Source of the DNA: Bacteroidales bacterium
GTDB taxonomy: Bacteria; Bacteroidota; Bacteroidia; Bacteroidales; UBA932
DNA: 53,195 nt
Direction: 5' to 3'
NCBI GenBank assembly: GCA_017559545.1
Contig: JAFYRK010000023.1
Coordinates: 1-53,195 of the forward strand
Position 1 is the first letter of the stretch, and each line of letters begins with the position of its first letter. Of this stretch, positions 44,502-53,187 are shown piece after piece. Made by a program: the position numbers and the translations under genes. The notes under the pieces are model-generated. The model saw only the letters and a program-made list of their open reading frames with translations. It was not told the DNA's origin and did not search any database.

Positions 44502-44818
44502 AGGTAGAATGACTTGTCGCGCCGAAAGGTGAGGAAAGTCCGGACTGGAAAGGGCAACCTGCTGTGGAAAGCACAGATGGGAGTAATCTTATGAATGCCG
44601 TAACAGAAAACAAACCGCCCGCAAGGGCAAGGGTGAAACCGTGAGGTAAGAGCTTACGACATCGTGTGGCGACATACGGTGGTGACGGCACCAGGACCAG
44701 AAAGATCATGTATACCGGAACGCCCGCAAGGGCAAAAGGGCTGCCCGCTCTTTTCCGGGGGGTAGATCGAGAAGATAAATGACAAGATAAAACAGAAACC
44801 GGCTTACTGTTCTACCTA
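44502..44818 (+). ncRNA. rnpB: RNase P RNA, bacterial class A
   Basis: The catalytic RNA of ribonuclease P removes tRNA 5' leaders. The stretch is bounded by TAGGTAGAA (44502-44510) and TTCTACCTA (44810-44818), a perfect P1 stem. Inside are the universally conserved pieces: GAGGAAAGTCCGGACT after the P3 region, ACAGAAAACAAACCGCC, the GGGCAAGGGTGAAACCGTGAGGTAAGAGC block and the final AGAAACCGGCTTACTG pairing to the 5' core. Length, about 317 nt, is normal for Bacteroidota. It has its own promoter and terminator. Confidence 0.96.
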
Positions 44819-44828
44819 TATTCATATA

Positions 44829-44861
44829 GAGTGATGGCCATACGGCTGTCACTCTTTTTTT
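44829..44861 (+). terminator. Intrinsic terminator of rnpB
   Basis: GAGTGATGGCC (44829-44839) pairs with GGCTGTCACTC (44844-44854) around ATAC with one internal mismatch region, followed by seven T residues (44855-44861). It lies 10 bases after the mature RNA end. Confidence 0.9.
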
Positions 44862-44887
44862 GTTTCCATAGAAAAGCATAGAATTGC

Positions 44888-44895
44888 TATCTTTG
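44888..44895 (+). promoter_or_regulatory. -7 promoter box almost touching the acyloxyacyl hydrolase start
   Basis: TATCTTTG ends only six bases before the ATG at 44902, so the transcript would be leaderless or have a leader of at most a few bases. Confidence 0.6.
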
Positions 44896-44901
44896 CACGA
44901 T

Positions 44902-46065
44902 ATGAAGAATAGACACCTTGCGACATATATCATCAGCCTGATGACTCTTTGTGCAACAGCTGTGAATGCTGGGGCAGACAATAAGGTGAGTCACAGAGTG
45001 AGCGCGGAAGTGAGACCAGTTCTGAATATGCCGACACATGGATTCTACAGAGGGTACAATGATATGGGCAAGGCTGTGCCGTATGCCGCATCGGCCCATC
45101 TGAAATACAGTTTTAGCCTCAGTCCGGATAGCAGGTTAGGTCAGCTCTACCCTACTACGTATCAAGGAGTTGGAATTGCTGCTCACTCATTCTTCAGCCA
45201 CGATCTAGTAGGTACACCTGTAATAATGTATCTGTTTCAGGGAAGCCGCTTGGCAGACCTTGGGAAAAGCATCTCACTTGACTATGAGTGGAACCTCGGA
45301 GCGTCATACGGATGGAAGGTCAATGAAGTGGTAGGCTCAAGATGGAACATCTACATAAATGTCGGACTTCCGCTCACATGGCATGTCAGCCCTAAATACG
45401 ATATCTCATTTGGACCGGAGTATACACACTTCTCTAATGGCGACACCACATTTCCGAACGGAGGAGCAAACACAGTCGGTCTGAGATTGGGAGTAACATG
45501 GAAGAGTACCGGATGCGATACCATAAAAGACACAGACATCAATTGGGAGAAGGCTCCCGGCAAACTGCTGATCCAAGGCGAACCTGAACTGCAGAAACAG
45601 AAACCGGCCGAAAGGATGTCATACGACATATTCATATATGGCGCATGGAGAGCTGACAGGTACATCCATGAGGGCAAGCTGCAGCTCATCAACGAACCGC
45701 ATGCAGTTGCTGGACTGACTTTCAATCCGCTCTACAGGCTTAACAGGTACTTCAGCGTAGGTCCGGGACTGGACATCATGATGGACAGGAGCGCAGACAT
45801 GAACAGAGAAACCTCAAATCTCCCGCTCATAAAGCAGACAGCATGCGGAGTATCAGCGAAAGCCGAGCTCACAATGCCATACTTCTCCATAAACATCGGC
45901 GCAGGATACAATGTCCTGACCAAGGCGAACGACCTCAAGGGTTTCTACACCACCTATAACCTGAAAGCATTCATTTCGCAGAGGCTGTTCGTCACCATGG
46001 GATACCGTCTCGGTTCGGTGAACTATGCCCACAATCTCATGTTCGGAGCCGGCGTCAGACTGTAA
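44902..46065 (+). CDS. Acyloxyacyl hydrolase (PagL-like lipid A deacylase family)
   Basis: The 387-residue protein has a signal peptide (MKNRHLATYIISLMTLCATAVNA) and an outer-membrane beta-barrel. The ISFGPEYTHFSNGDT segment (H176, S178) resembles the His/Ser active-site pair of PagL, which removes an acyl chain from lipid A. The protein is about twice PagL length. A second barrel-like half begins near MSYDIFIYGAWRADRY and ends VNYAHNLMFGAGVRL. This long form is common in Bacteroidota. Activity in this species is inferred from the family. The start at 44902 follows a -7 box by six bases, making the in-frame codon at 44884 untenable. Confidence 0.88.
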   Translation: MKNRHLATYIISLMTLCATAVNAGADNKVSHRVSAEVRPVLNMPTHGFYRGYNDMGKAVPYAASAHLKYSFSLSPDSRLGQLYPTTYQGVGIAAHSFFSHDLVGTPVIMYLFQGSRLADLGKSISLDYEWNLGASYGWKVNEVVGSRWNIYINVGLPLTWHVSPKYDISFGPEYTHFSNGDTTFPNGGANTVGLRLGVTWKSTGCDTIKDTDINWEKAPGKLLIQGEPELQKQKPAERMSYDIFIYGAWRADRYIHEGKLQLINEPHAVAGLTFNPLYRLNRYFSVGPGLDIMMDRSADMNRETSNLPLIKQTACGVSAKAELTMPYFSINIGAGYNVLTKANDLKGFYTTYNLKAFISQRLFVTMGYRLGSVNYAHNLMFGAGVRL

Positions 46066-46119
46066 GTTTGCAACCGAACTTTTTTAAGATTTAGTCTTGC
46101 AGACTAGCACAAGATTGGT

Positions 46120-46127
46120 TATCTTTG
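46120..46127 (+). promoter_or_regulatory. -7 promoter box for the DUF1846 gene
   Basis: TATCTTTG ends nine bases before the ATG at 46137, again giving a near-leaderless transcript. Confidence 0.6.
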
Positions 46128-46136
46128 TATCCCGTT

Positions 46137-47603
46137 ATGAAAATGGGATTTGACAATAATAAGTATCTTAAGATACAGTCTGAGCAGATCAAGAAACGCA
46201 TCGCTCAATTCGGTGACAAGCTTTACCTCGAGTTCGGAGGCAAGTTATTCGACGACAATCACGCCAGCCGCGTGCTGCCTGGCTTCAAGCCCGACAGCAA
46301 ACTTCATATGCTTCTCCAGTTGAAGGAGGAGGCTGAGATCGTCATGGTTATCAGCGCTCTTGACATTGAAAAGAACAAGGTCCGTGGAGATCTTGGAATC
46401 ACATACGACGAGGACGTCCTCCGTCTACGCGAAGAGTTCGAAAACATCGGCCTCTTCGTCAGCAGCGTTGTGATCACACACTATAATGGCCAGGCAAGTG
46501 CCGACGCATACAGAAAGCGCCTTGAAAGAAAGGACATCAAGGTTTATTACCACTACACTATCGAAGGCTACCCTAACAATGTAGCCTTGATTGATTCCGA
46601 AGAGGGATTCGGAAAGAACGACTACGTTCAGACCAGCAGACCTCTCGTTGTGGTGACTGCACCAGGACCGGGCAGTGGAAAAATGGCAGTATGCCTCAGT
46701 CAGCTCTACCATGAGAACAAACGCAATATCAAGGCCGGATATGCAAAGTTCGAGACCTTCCCTGTATGGAACCTCTCGCTCAAGCACCCTGTAAACCTCG
46801 CATACGAGGCTGCCACAGCCGATCTGAACGACCTTAACATGATCGATCCGTTCCATCTTGAGGCATACGGCGAGATTGCTGTAAACTACAACCGAGACAT
46901 AGAGATCTTCCCTGTACTTAACACCCTTTTCGAGAGCATCTACGGAGAGAATCCATACAAATCCCCTACAGATATGGGTGTGAACATGATCGGATTCTGT
47001 ATGAGCGACGAGGATGTATGCTGCAACGCTGCACGCGACGAGATCATCAGACGCTACTACTCTGCCCTTGGACGTCTTGCAACAAACGGAGACAACGAGA
47101 ACGAGGTAAACAAGATCGCACTCATCATGAAGCAGGCAAAGGTAACTACAGAATATCGCAAGACCACTGTTGCTGCACGTGAGAGAAAGGAAAAGGAAGG
47201 CGTTGCATGTGCAGCCATCGAGCTGCAGGACGGCTTCATCATCACCTCTCGCACAAGCCCGCTCCTAGGCCCGAGTGCCGCGCTTATCCTTAATGCGACC
47301 AAATACCTCGCTGGAATCAAGCACGACACACAACTCATTCCTGAAAATATGATTGCACCGATCCAGAGAACCAAGGTAAACTTCTTGCATGGACACAATC
47401 CTCGACTACATACTGACGAGGTGCTTGTGGCCCTCTCGATGCTCAGCAATCAAGATGAGAACTGCCGCAAGGCACTTGAGCAGCTTCCTAAGTTCGACGG
47501 TTGCCAGGTACACTCGACAGTGATGCTCAGCGAAGTAGACCGAAAGATCTTCAAGAAGTTAGGAGTGGGTCTGACATGTGACCCAGTGAAGAAGGGAGAA
47601 TAA
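46137..47603 (+). CDS. DUF1846 family protein
   Basis: The 488-residue protein begins MKMGFDNNKYLKIQSEQI, matching the conserved MKIGFDNEKY start of DUF1846, which fixes the start at 46137. The family has a kinase-like N-terminal Rossmann domain, with the VVVTAPGPGSGKMAVCLSQ P-loop-like segment, and a middle domain. The C-terminal part includes SRTSPLLGPSAALILNATK and LHTDEVLVALSM. It is cytosolic, with no signal peptide; the reaction is not established. No truncation is seen. The downstream terminator is shared with the convergent lipoprotein gene. Confidence 0.94.
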   Translation: MKMGFDNNKYLKIQSEQIKKRIAQFGDKLYLEFGGKLFDDNHASRVLPGFKPDSKLHMLLQLKEEAEIVMVISALDIEKNKVRGDLGITYDEDVLRLREEFENIGLFVSSVVITHYNGQASADAYRKRLERKDIKVYYHYTIEGYPNNVALIDSEEGFGKNDYVQTSRPLVVVTAPGPGSGKMAVCLSQLYHENKRNIKAGYAKFETFPVWNLSLKHPVNLAYEAATADLNDLNMIDPFHLEAYGEIAVNYNRDIEIFPVLNTLFESIYGENPYKSPTDMGVNMIGFCMSDEDVCCNAARDEIIRRYYSALGRLATNGDNENEVNKIALIMKQAKVTTEYRKTTVAARERKEKEGVACAAIELQDGFIITSRTSPLLGPSAALILNATKYLAGIKHDTQLIPENMIAPIQRTKVNFLHGHNPRLHTDEVLVALSMLSNQDENCRKALEQLPKFDGCQVHSTVMLSEVDRKIFKKLGVGLTCDPVKKGE

Positions 47604-47629
47604 GACTTCACGGCAGAAGGAGACCCAAC

Positions 47630-47669
47630 AACGAAAGAAAGAAGTCGGTTAAGACTTCTTTCTTTCGTT
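47630..47669. terminator. 17-bp perfect-stem terminator inside the end of the convergent gene
   Basis: AACGAAAGAAAGAAGTC (47630-47646) pairs perfectly with GACTTCTTTCTTTCGTT (47653-47669) around GGTTAA. The right arm also encodes the last five residues (ERKKS region) of the minus-strand lipoprotein, whose TAA is at 47649-47651. It can end the DUF1846 transcript; on the other strand it lies within the coding end. Confidence 0.75.
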
Positions 47670-48470
47670 TATACGCTTTCTGAGATTATCTGAATGCGTG
47701 AGCTTGTTGACTTTATCAGAGTAGTCGAGCCATTCAGCGGCGAGGTCGTAGTCGGCCAGCATGAAGCATGCCGTCGCTATGTTGTAGGCCGCGCATGAGC
47801 GTCGTAGAGGATCGTTAGAAGACATGAGTGCCAGCCACATGTCAATAGCTCCTTTCCAGTCATATGCTTCTGCACTATCCAAAGCCTTGTACCACTTCTC
47901 ATTATCAAAGTACATGAGGCTGAACTGCTCGTTCTTCCACTGTGACGTGAAAGAGGATGCTACTGTTGTTCCGGACTTGGCAGCTCCGTCAGCCAAGACT
48001 GCATTACTGGTCCCTTTATAGGTGCGCACCTTCTCATCCTTATCCATGCCGTCAAAGGTATATAGAGCCATGGTAAACTGAGTGCTGCCATCGTTTAAGG
48101 TTGGTCCGAACTTCAACGTATCAAAGAGGAAAACCACGTCTGCATCCGTATCTACAAGAAGACCTAACATGAAATCGCTATCGGAATAATCCGCTCCATC
48201 TTCAACACGCATCCTATATATTCCTACACTACCCTCACCTGTGCCATAATCCTTCTCCAAAGCATAGGCAAAGGCATCAGCCACACCTTCATTGAACTGA
48301 TTGCTCTGCTCATCATCATTCTCAAGATACACCACAGATACTGTCTTTCCCGACAGATCAAGGCCTGACTTGGAAGGATAACGCATCTCTATATGTATAG
48401 CATGCCTTGAAGGGCCGCATGACACAGCCACAAAAGCCAGTGTAAGGAATATTGTAAGCAAACGTCTCAT
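47649..48470 (-). CDS. DUF6340-like lipoprotein with C-terminal TPR-type helices
   Basis: The start at ATG 48470 gives MRRLLTIFLTLAFVAVSC, a lipoprotein signal; the preceding in-frame TTG two codons earlier overlaps the rimO stop. The 273-residue protein has a beta-strand-rich domain (KTVSVVYLENDDEQSNQFNEGV, DADVVFLFDTLKFGP). A helical tail of TPR character follows, with the WKGAIDMWLALM and SCAAYNIATACFMLADYDLAAEWLDYS segments. This layout fits Bacteroidota DUF6340 proteins, whose role is unknown. It starts two bases after rimO ends, so the genes are co-transcribed and probably coupled. Confidence 0.8.
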   Translation of the reverse strand: MRRLLTIFLTLAFVAVSCGPSRHAIHIEMRYPSKSGLDLSGKTVSVVYLENDDEQSNQFNEGVADAFAYALEKDYGTGEGSVGIYRMRVEDGADYSDSDFMLGLLVDTDADVVFLFDTLKFGPTLNDGSTQFTMALYTFDGMDKDEKVRTYKGTSNAVLADGAAKSGTTVASSFTSQWKNEQFSLMYFDNEKWYKALDSAEAYDWKGAIDMWLALMSSNDPLRRSCAAYNIATACFMLADYDLAAEWLDYSDKVNKLTHSDNLRKRINERKKS

Positions 48471-48472
48471 AA

Positions 48473-49789
48473 TCAAACTTCTAATGGTTCTGCTATAAGG
48501 TCATACTCATCTGCGCCGATGATACGGACCTTGATGAATTCTCCGATAAGCGAATATGGATCCAAATCTCCCATGACCGAAGAGTCATGTCTGACGAGAA
48601 TCTCACCATCAACCTCCGGACTCTCGAACTCGCTTCGGCAAACATAGACACCATCAACGAAATCATCGACAATCACATCGATCTCCGATCCTACACGTGA
48701 GTTGTTAAATGCCAGCGAAATCTCGCTCTGAAGTGTCATGAGTGCGTCCAGACGCTCCTGCTTAACCTTCTTGGTTATGCTGTCCTTGAAGTTCTCAGCA
48801 CCATATGTCCCCTCCTCTTCAGAGTACATGAACGCACCAAGTCGCTCAAATCGTGCCTCCTGTGCAAAATCAAGAAGTTCCTGAAAGTCTCTCTTGCCCT
48901 CACCAGGGTGGCCAACGATCATGGTTGTCCTTAATACTACTCCAGGCACCCTCTCGCGCATCTTGCCGATGAGCTCTCTTGTCCATGCCCCGTCAACATG
49001 TCTGTGCATGTTGTCGAGGACCTTGTCTGAAATATGCTGGAGCGGAATATCCATGTACCTGCAGACCTTTGGATTGTCTGCCATCTGGTCAAGCACATCC
49101 TCCGGGAATGAGGCAGGATATGAATAATGAATACGGATCCACTCTATTCCTTCTACCTCAGAAAGCTTCTGGAGAAGCTCTGCAAGTGCCCTGCGATGAT
49201 ACAGGTCAATTCCATAATATGTTGTATCCTGTGCTATGATTATCAGCTCACGTACACCCTTGGCTGCGAGATTTGTAGCCTCTTCCACCAGCACTTCCAT
49301 AGGAACTGACTTATGCTGTCCGCGGATGAACGGAATAGCACAATATGAACATCTGCGGTCACATCCCTCAGAGATCTTCAGATACGCATAATGCGACGGA
49401 GTGGTAAGATAACGGTCAGCAGCCTTCCTGGCGCAAGGCTCGGCTCCGAGCTCACGTATCACAGGATCGAACTCACGCGCTCCGAACCATGCATCAACCT
49501 CCGGTATAAGTTCCGGAAGCTCAGAAGCATATCTCTGTGAAAGGCATCCAAATACGATTACCTTCTCAGCCTCACCGTTCCTCTTCCTTTCAACAGCCTC
49601 AAGCACTGCCTGGATAGACTCCTCCTTGGCATCGCCTATGAACCCACAGGTGTTGAGCAATATGGTATCAACGGGAATATCCTCTCCCTCGGGAACAATC
49701 TCATAGAGATGTTCCACCTGGGAAAGGATATGTTCTGTGTCAACCTTGTTCTTCGAGCAGCCCAAGGTGACTGTCTGAAGCTTCTTCAT
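48473..49789 (-). CDS. rimO: Ribosomal protein uS12 (Asp88) methylthiotransferase RimO
   Basis: RimO adds a methylthio group to Asp88 of ribosomal protein S12 using two 4Fe-4S clusters and SAM. The 438-residue protein has the UPF0004 domain with three Cys ligands (C11 in TLGCSKNKVDTE, C48 in LLNTCGFIGDAKEES, C82 in FGCLSQRY). The radical-SAM motif is EGCDRRCSYCAIPFIRG (C143, C147, C150), and a C-terminal TRAM domain follows (about residues 370-435). The SKNKVD and FIRGQHKS variants favour RimO over MiaB. It begins two bases after the DUF5606 gene stop. Confidence 0.97.
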   Translation of the reverse strand: MKKLQTVTLGCSKNKVDTEHILSQVEHLYEIVPEGEDIPVDTILLNTCGFIGDAKEESIQAVLEAVERKRNGEAEKVIVFGCLSQRYASELPELIPEVDAWFGAREFDPVIRELGAEPCARKAADRYLTTPSHYAYLKISEGCDRRCSYCAIPFIRGQHKSVPMEVLVEEATNLAAKGVRELIIIAQDTTYYGIDLYHRRALAELLQKLSEVEGIEWIRIHYSYPASFPEDVLDQMADNPKVCRYMDIPLQHISDKVLDNMHRHVDGAWTRELIGKMRERVPGVVLRTTMIVGHPGEGKRDFQELLDFAQEARFERLGAFMYSEEEGTYGAENFKDSITKKVKQERLDALMTLQSEISLAFNNSRVGSEIDVIVDDFVDGVYVCRSEFESPEVDGEILVRHDSSVMGDLDPYSLIGEFIKVRIIGADEYDLIAEPLEV

Positions 49790-49791
49790 GA

Positions 49792-50217
49792 TTACTCTGC
49801 AGCCTCTTCCTCAGCCTCCTCAGGATTTACGAAATCGAGGGAAGCGTAGTTCTTGAGGGCGTTGTACCACTCTACGACCTTCTTCATATGTGACACATAG
49901 AAACGGTCACGGTCGTAATCAGGAAGTGCCTTCTCGAAAAGAGCCTTGAGTTCCTCTGGTGATGACTTTGCAGACGGAGCGTCATTGTCTCCGAGAACCT
50001 CCTTCATGTTAAGGAAAACCTGCTGGAGCTTTACCTCCTCATCATCAGTATAGATAGAGATATCAGCAAGCGATGTGATCTTGCTTGTAGCACTAACTGC
50101 GCTTCTCTTCTTGTCAGCAAGAGCCTCAACTACAGCACCTGTTCTTGTTGCTGAAATATAAAGGAAAAGTCCGCTCTGGCCAGAAACCGCCAGAATCTTA
50201 GTAAGATCAGTCTTCAT
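49792..50217 (-). CDS. DUF5606 domain protein
   Basis: The 141-residue cytosolic protein starts MKTDLTKILAVSGQSGLFLY. It matches the Bacteroidota DUF5606 pattern: an N-terminal small beta domain (LADKKRSAVSATSKITSLADISIYTDDEEV), then the PSAKSSPEELKALFEKALPDYDRDRFYVSHMKKVVEWYN helices, then an acidic tail. Family function is unknown. It lies between coaE and rimO in the same strand run, 18 bp after coaE, a position the family commonly shares with housekeeping genes. Confidence 0.9.
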   Translation of the reverse strand: MKTDLTKILAVSGQSGLFLYISATRTGAVVEALADKKRSAVSATSKITSLADISIYTDDEEVKLQQVFLNMKEVLGDNDAPSAKSSPEELKALFEKALPDYDRDRFYVSHMKKVVEWYNALKNYASLDFVNPEEAEEEAAE

Positions 50218-50235
50218 TTCAATATATATTAATCG

Positions 50236-50847
50236 TTAATAATTTCTTATTTGGGCCAGGACATCAAGAACATTGCGTTCAAGTTCCTGTCTGGTGCCGT
50301 CATTCCGCACCTTGTAGCTTATACGTGGATCCTCAAGACCCTCGGAAAGCTCGTTCATAAGTCTCTGGCTCTTCATCCTCGCCAGAATCGCCTCTTTTGA
50401 GGCTCCATCCCTTCTGCATGCACGCTCAAGACGTACGTCAAAAGATGCATCGACCAACAGAACAATATCTGCAAAGCCATCAAACTGCTTCTTTTCAAGG
50501 AATGTCGCGGACTCGAAAACCACTATCTGGTCTTCAGCCGCCTTTGCCATTACCTTGTGGAAGTCCCTTATCATCTCAGGGAAAAGCAACGCTTCCACTT
50601 TCTCCAATGCTGCATTATCCGAAAATATGACTGCAGCAAGGCGTGACGGAACAAAATTACCTTCCCTGTCTCTGAATCTGCCACCTAAAGCTATCTCTAT
50701 CTCATCCAGGAGTCCCGGGCACTCCAGATATAGGCATTTTGCCCGAGAATCAGCATTATACTGAAGCGTCAGGCCGTTTTCAGCCAATATACGACAAACT
50801 TCAGACTTACCGCTTCCGATGCCGCCTGTTACCGCCAGCACCTTCAT
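50236..50847 (-). CDS. coaE: Dephospho-CoA kinase
   Basis: CoaE phosphorylates the 3'-hydroxyl of dephospho-CoA, the last step of coenzyme A synthesis. The 203-residue protein starts MKVLAVTGGIGSGKSEV with the P-loop at residues 8-15; a start seven codons earlier would overlap ybbR more. The LQYNADSRAKCLY, FVPSRLAAVIFSD and VVFESATFLEKKQFD segments fit the family, as does VDASFDVRLERACRRDGASKE in the lid. ATG 50847 overlaps the ybbR-like stop by one base (TAATG). The usual DxD after the P-loop reads NADSRA here. Confidence 0.96.
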   Translation of the reverse strand: MKVLAVTGGIGSGKSEVCRILAENGLTLQYNADSRAKCLYLECPGLLDEIEIALGGRFRDREGNFVPSRLAAVIFSDNAALEKVEALLFPEMIRDFHKVMAKAAEDQIVVFESATFLEKKQFDGFADIVLLVDASFDVRLERACRRDGASKEAILARMKSQRLMNELSEGLEDPRISYKVRNDGTRQELERNVLDVLAQIRNY

Positions 50848-51818
50848 TATCTGGTCTCCTCCACACATCTTACCGAGACCGGGTCGGTCTCATATGAAAG
50901 AACTCCTTTCGGCAGATTCTTTACTCTTACCGGACAATTTCCACCTACAGAAGACTTGAAATCATTATAGTCAACATATAGAGTCTGCTTGCCGTCAACA
51001 TCGTCCAACAGTGGGAATTCGCACCTCATCCTCAGGGTCATCACCGATGGAATGATCATCAATGCCTTACCCGCCGGCACGTTTACTGCCTCGACATGAG
51101 ACTCTGATGCAAACTCAACATAACGAGCTACATCCATAGAGTAGTATATCTCCTTCGCCTGAATGTTGACCCCCTTTATAGGCTCGATTCCTACAAGACC
51201 ACTGACATTCTCAGATATATCCAGACGTCTGATAGGAGCTGTATATACCTGCTTCACGCTTTCCAAAAGATATGACTCACCTGCTACCACCACAGAATCC
51301 GGAGTAACTTCAAGTGGTCCTCTTGGCATATACTGTCCTTTATAGGTCAGAATAGATACCGGTACTACCGGAACCTTCTTATGGTTTACAGACGGGAAAC
51401 GGAAAAACAGCGTATCTGTGATGTAATGGTCAATGGTCACATCCTCTCCGAAGATCAGATGGGAGTATTCATTGAGCTTGTCTCCGGGAACAAAGAAACG
51501 CTCTGAATCATACCTCTGCATCACGGAAGGGTTGAATTCAACCTTTACAGGCCTTCTCGACCTGATGTTAGCCTCGATGATATTATATCCGGTCGCCCTT
51601 CCTCTGGCTAACGCTTCAGCGCTCGCGGCAGATACATTTTCATGTCCGTCAAGGCCGCATACGGCTATGACTTTGGCGCTTAGGTTGGCATTATACTTCA
51701 GCGAGAGATTGTGGATCATCCATACACTGAATGCCAAGAGGAGAGACAGGGTCAGTATGACCCAATCTCTCCCGCTGATATTCAATGCTTTCAGCAATCT
51801 ATGGAACAGATCTCTCAT
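50847..51818 (-). CDS. YbbR-like domain protein
   Basis: The 323-residue protein has one N-terminal membrane helix (ISGRDWVILTLSLLLAFSVWMIHNL). A periplasmic region follows with YbbR-type repeats, for example PVVPVSILTYKGQYMPRGPLEVTPDSVVVAGESYLLESVKQVYTAPI. In other phyla YbbR proteins work with the cyclic-di-AMP synthase CdaA; whether the Bacteroidota form does so is not shown. It lies between yajC (25 bp upstream) and coaE (one-base overlap), a common Bacteroidota order. Confidence 0.9.
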   Translation of the reverse strand: MRDLFHRLLKALNISGRDWVILTLSLLLAFSVWMIHNLSLKYNANLSAKVIAVCGLDGHENVSAASAEALARGRATGYNIIEANIRSRRPVKVEFNPSVMQRYDSERFFVPGDKLNEYSHLIFGEDVTIDHYITDTLFFRFPSVNHKKVPVVPVSILTYKGQYMPRGPLEVTPDSVVVAGESYLLESVKQVYTAPIRRLDISENVSGLVGIEPIKGVNIQAKEIYYSMDVARYVEFASESHVEAVNVPAGKALMIIPSVMTLRMRCEFPLLDDVDGKQTLYVDYNDFKSSVGGNCPVRVKNLPKGVLSYETDPVSVRCVEETR

Positions 51819-51843
51819 CTTTTCCTGAAGATTGTGCCAGCTG

Positions 51844-52158
51844 TTACTGCTGTGCAGGATCAGTGAAATCCTTTACAAGAGCCTGCTTGCTCACGCGTAT
51901 CTTGACGTTGTTGTCAACCTCAATGAGAACTGTGTTCTCCTTGATCTCGCTTACTGTTCCGTAGATACCACCGATTGTAACTACCTTGTCACCCTTCTTA
52001 AGAGCATTACGGAAGTTCTCAAGCTCCTTCTGCTGCTTTCTCTGTGGACGGATCATGAAGAACCACATCACCACGAAGATGAGCAGAAGCATAACCCACA
52101 TTGACCAACCACCGCCCTGCGCTGGCTGCGCAGCCTGTAAAAGTGTAAATGTATTCAT
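51844..52158 (-). CDS. yajC: Preprotein translocase subunit YajC
   Basis: YajC is a small partner of SecDF in the Sec translocon. The 104-residue protein has one membrane helix (MWVMLLLIFVVMWFFMIRPQ) followed by the conserved basic RPQRKQQKELENFRNALKKGDKVVTIGGIYGTVSEI block, the family signature. The Gln/Ala-rich short N-terminus is outside the helix. It lies 16 bp after nusB, in the same orientation. Confidence 0.97.
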   Translation of the reverse strand: MNTFTLLQAAQPAQGGGWSMWVMLLLIFVVMWFFMIRPQRKQQKELENFRNALKKGDKVVTIGGIYGTVSEIKENTVLIEVDNNVKIRVSKQALVKDFTDPAQQ

Positions 52159-52174
52159 TTCTTATAGATTTAAA

Positions 52175-53134
52175 TTATTGTAATCCTTTTCCTTTCTTTA
52201 CAATGGTTCCCTCCTCAGTAAGCCTCTGGATAAGTCTGTCAAGAAGACCATTCACGAATGCACGGCTCTTAGGAGTTCCATAGAACTTCGAGATCTCCAC
52301 ATACTCGTTGAGTGTCACCTTTACAGGAATCTCCGGGAAGGCAACCGCCTCAGAAAGTCCCATAGCGATAAGCACCACATCCGTAGAGAACAGACGCTCT
52401 CTCTCCCAGCCTGTAACAGACTCTGCTATCATTGCTGCATATTTGTCGTAAGACGCATATGATGTCTGGAGAAGCTTGTGCACAAATCTGTTGTCACTCT
52501 CGACATCCGGTCCTTCAAGCATGTCACTCTGGTAAAGCGGAAGCATGTTCCAGCTCTTTCCTGCAGCGAAATCCTTGAACGAGCGGCAACACCATGTCAA
52601 AGCGTATGCCAGATCATCGTTCCAGTAAAGAGATTTCTCCTCAAGCATCATCTCGAGCTCCTCAAGATCGACAAACTCCTCCTCAAAGATCTTTGTAAAG
52701 AGCTTGCAGTCCTCTGAAAGAGACACCTTCTCTGAGGCCATGTACTTCTGAAAATACTCCTTTGAAGCTACAGAATTCATGATCTTCTTGAGAATAAGGT
52801 CGTACTGCGCCCATGAGAACTTCTTCTTTGCGAGAAGCTTATTGAGATCAACGTCCTCAGCAATGAGCTTTGCAAGGGCATTGTCAACGAATTTTGTATT
52901 TGGATTGAGATCCTCCTCGGTAGGTCTGAGCTTTGTCTTTGCAGCATCAAGCCTATCCTTTGCGATCTGAGTCAGCGCCGGAACCACCGACAGCATATAT
53001 AAATAAAGGTCTCTTGTAGCCTCACATGACTGATCAAGCTGTGTCTCTGCCTGGGCGAGCGACGAATTACCTGCCAAAATGTTTGCGTAGAGCACCTTGA
53101 AGGCCTTTATTCGCAGTATTCTTCTGTTAAGCAT
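52175..53134 (-). CDS. nusB: Transcription antitermination factor NusB (long Bacteroidota form)
   Basis: NusB binds boxA RNA with NusE (ribosomal S10) and supports rRNA antitermination. The 319-residue protein is about twice the E. coli size. It has the N-terminal MLNRRILRIKAFKVLYANI signature, an extended helical middle, and the C-terminal NusB block VVLIAMGLSEAVAFPEIPVKVTLNEYVEISKFYGTPKSRAFVNGLLDRL. The extended form is usual in Bacteroidota. It heads the nusB-yajC-ybbR-coaE-DUF5606-rimO run. Confidence 0.96.
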   Translation of the reverse strand: MLNRRILRIKAFKVLYANILAGNSSLAQAETQLDQSCEATRDLYLYMLSVVPALTQIAKDRLDAAKTKLRPTEEDLNPNTKFVDNALAKLIAEDVDLNKLLAKKKFSWAQYDLILKKIMNSVASKEYFQKYMASEKVSLSEDCKLFTKIFEEEFVDLEELEMMLEEKSLYWNDDLAYALTWCCRSFKDFAAGKSWNMLPLYQSDMLEGPDVESDNRFVHKLLQTSYASYDKYAAMIAESVTGWERERLFSTDVVLIAMGLSEAVAFPEIPVKVTLNEYVEISKFYGTPKSRAFVNGLLDRLIQRLTEEGTIVKKGKGLQ

Positions 53135-53157
53135 ATAAATAATCGAATTTTATAATG

Positions 53158-53165
53158 CAAATATA
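53158..53165 (-). promoter_or_regulatory. -7 promoter box of the nusB run
   Basis: The minus strand reads TATATTTG, 23 bp upstream of the nusB ATG, a perfect TAnnTTTG match. Confidence 0.6.
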
Positions 53166-53187
53166 CACCGATTTTCAGAAAAATCCT

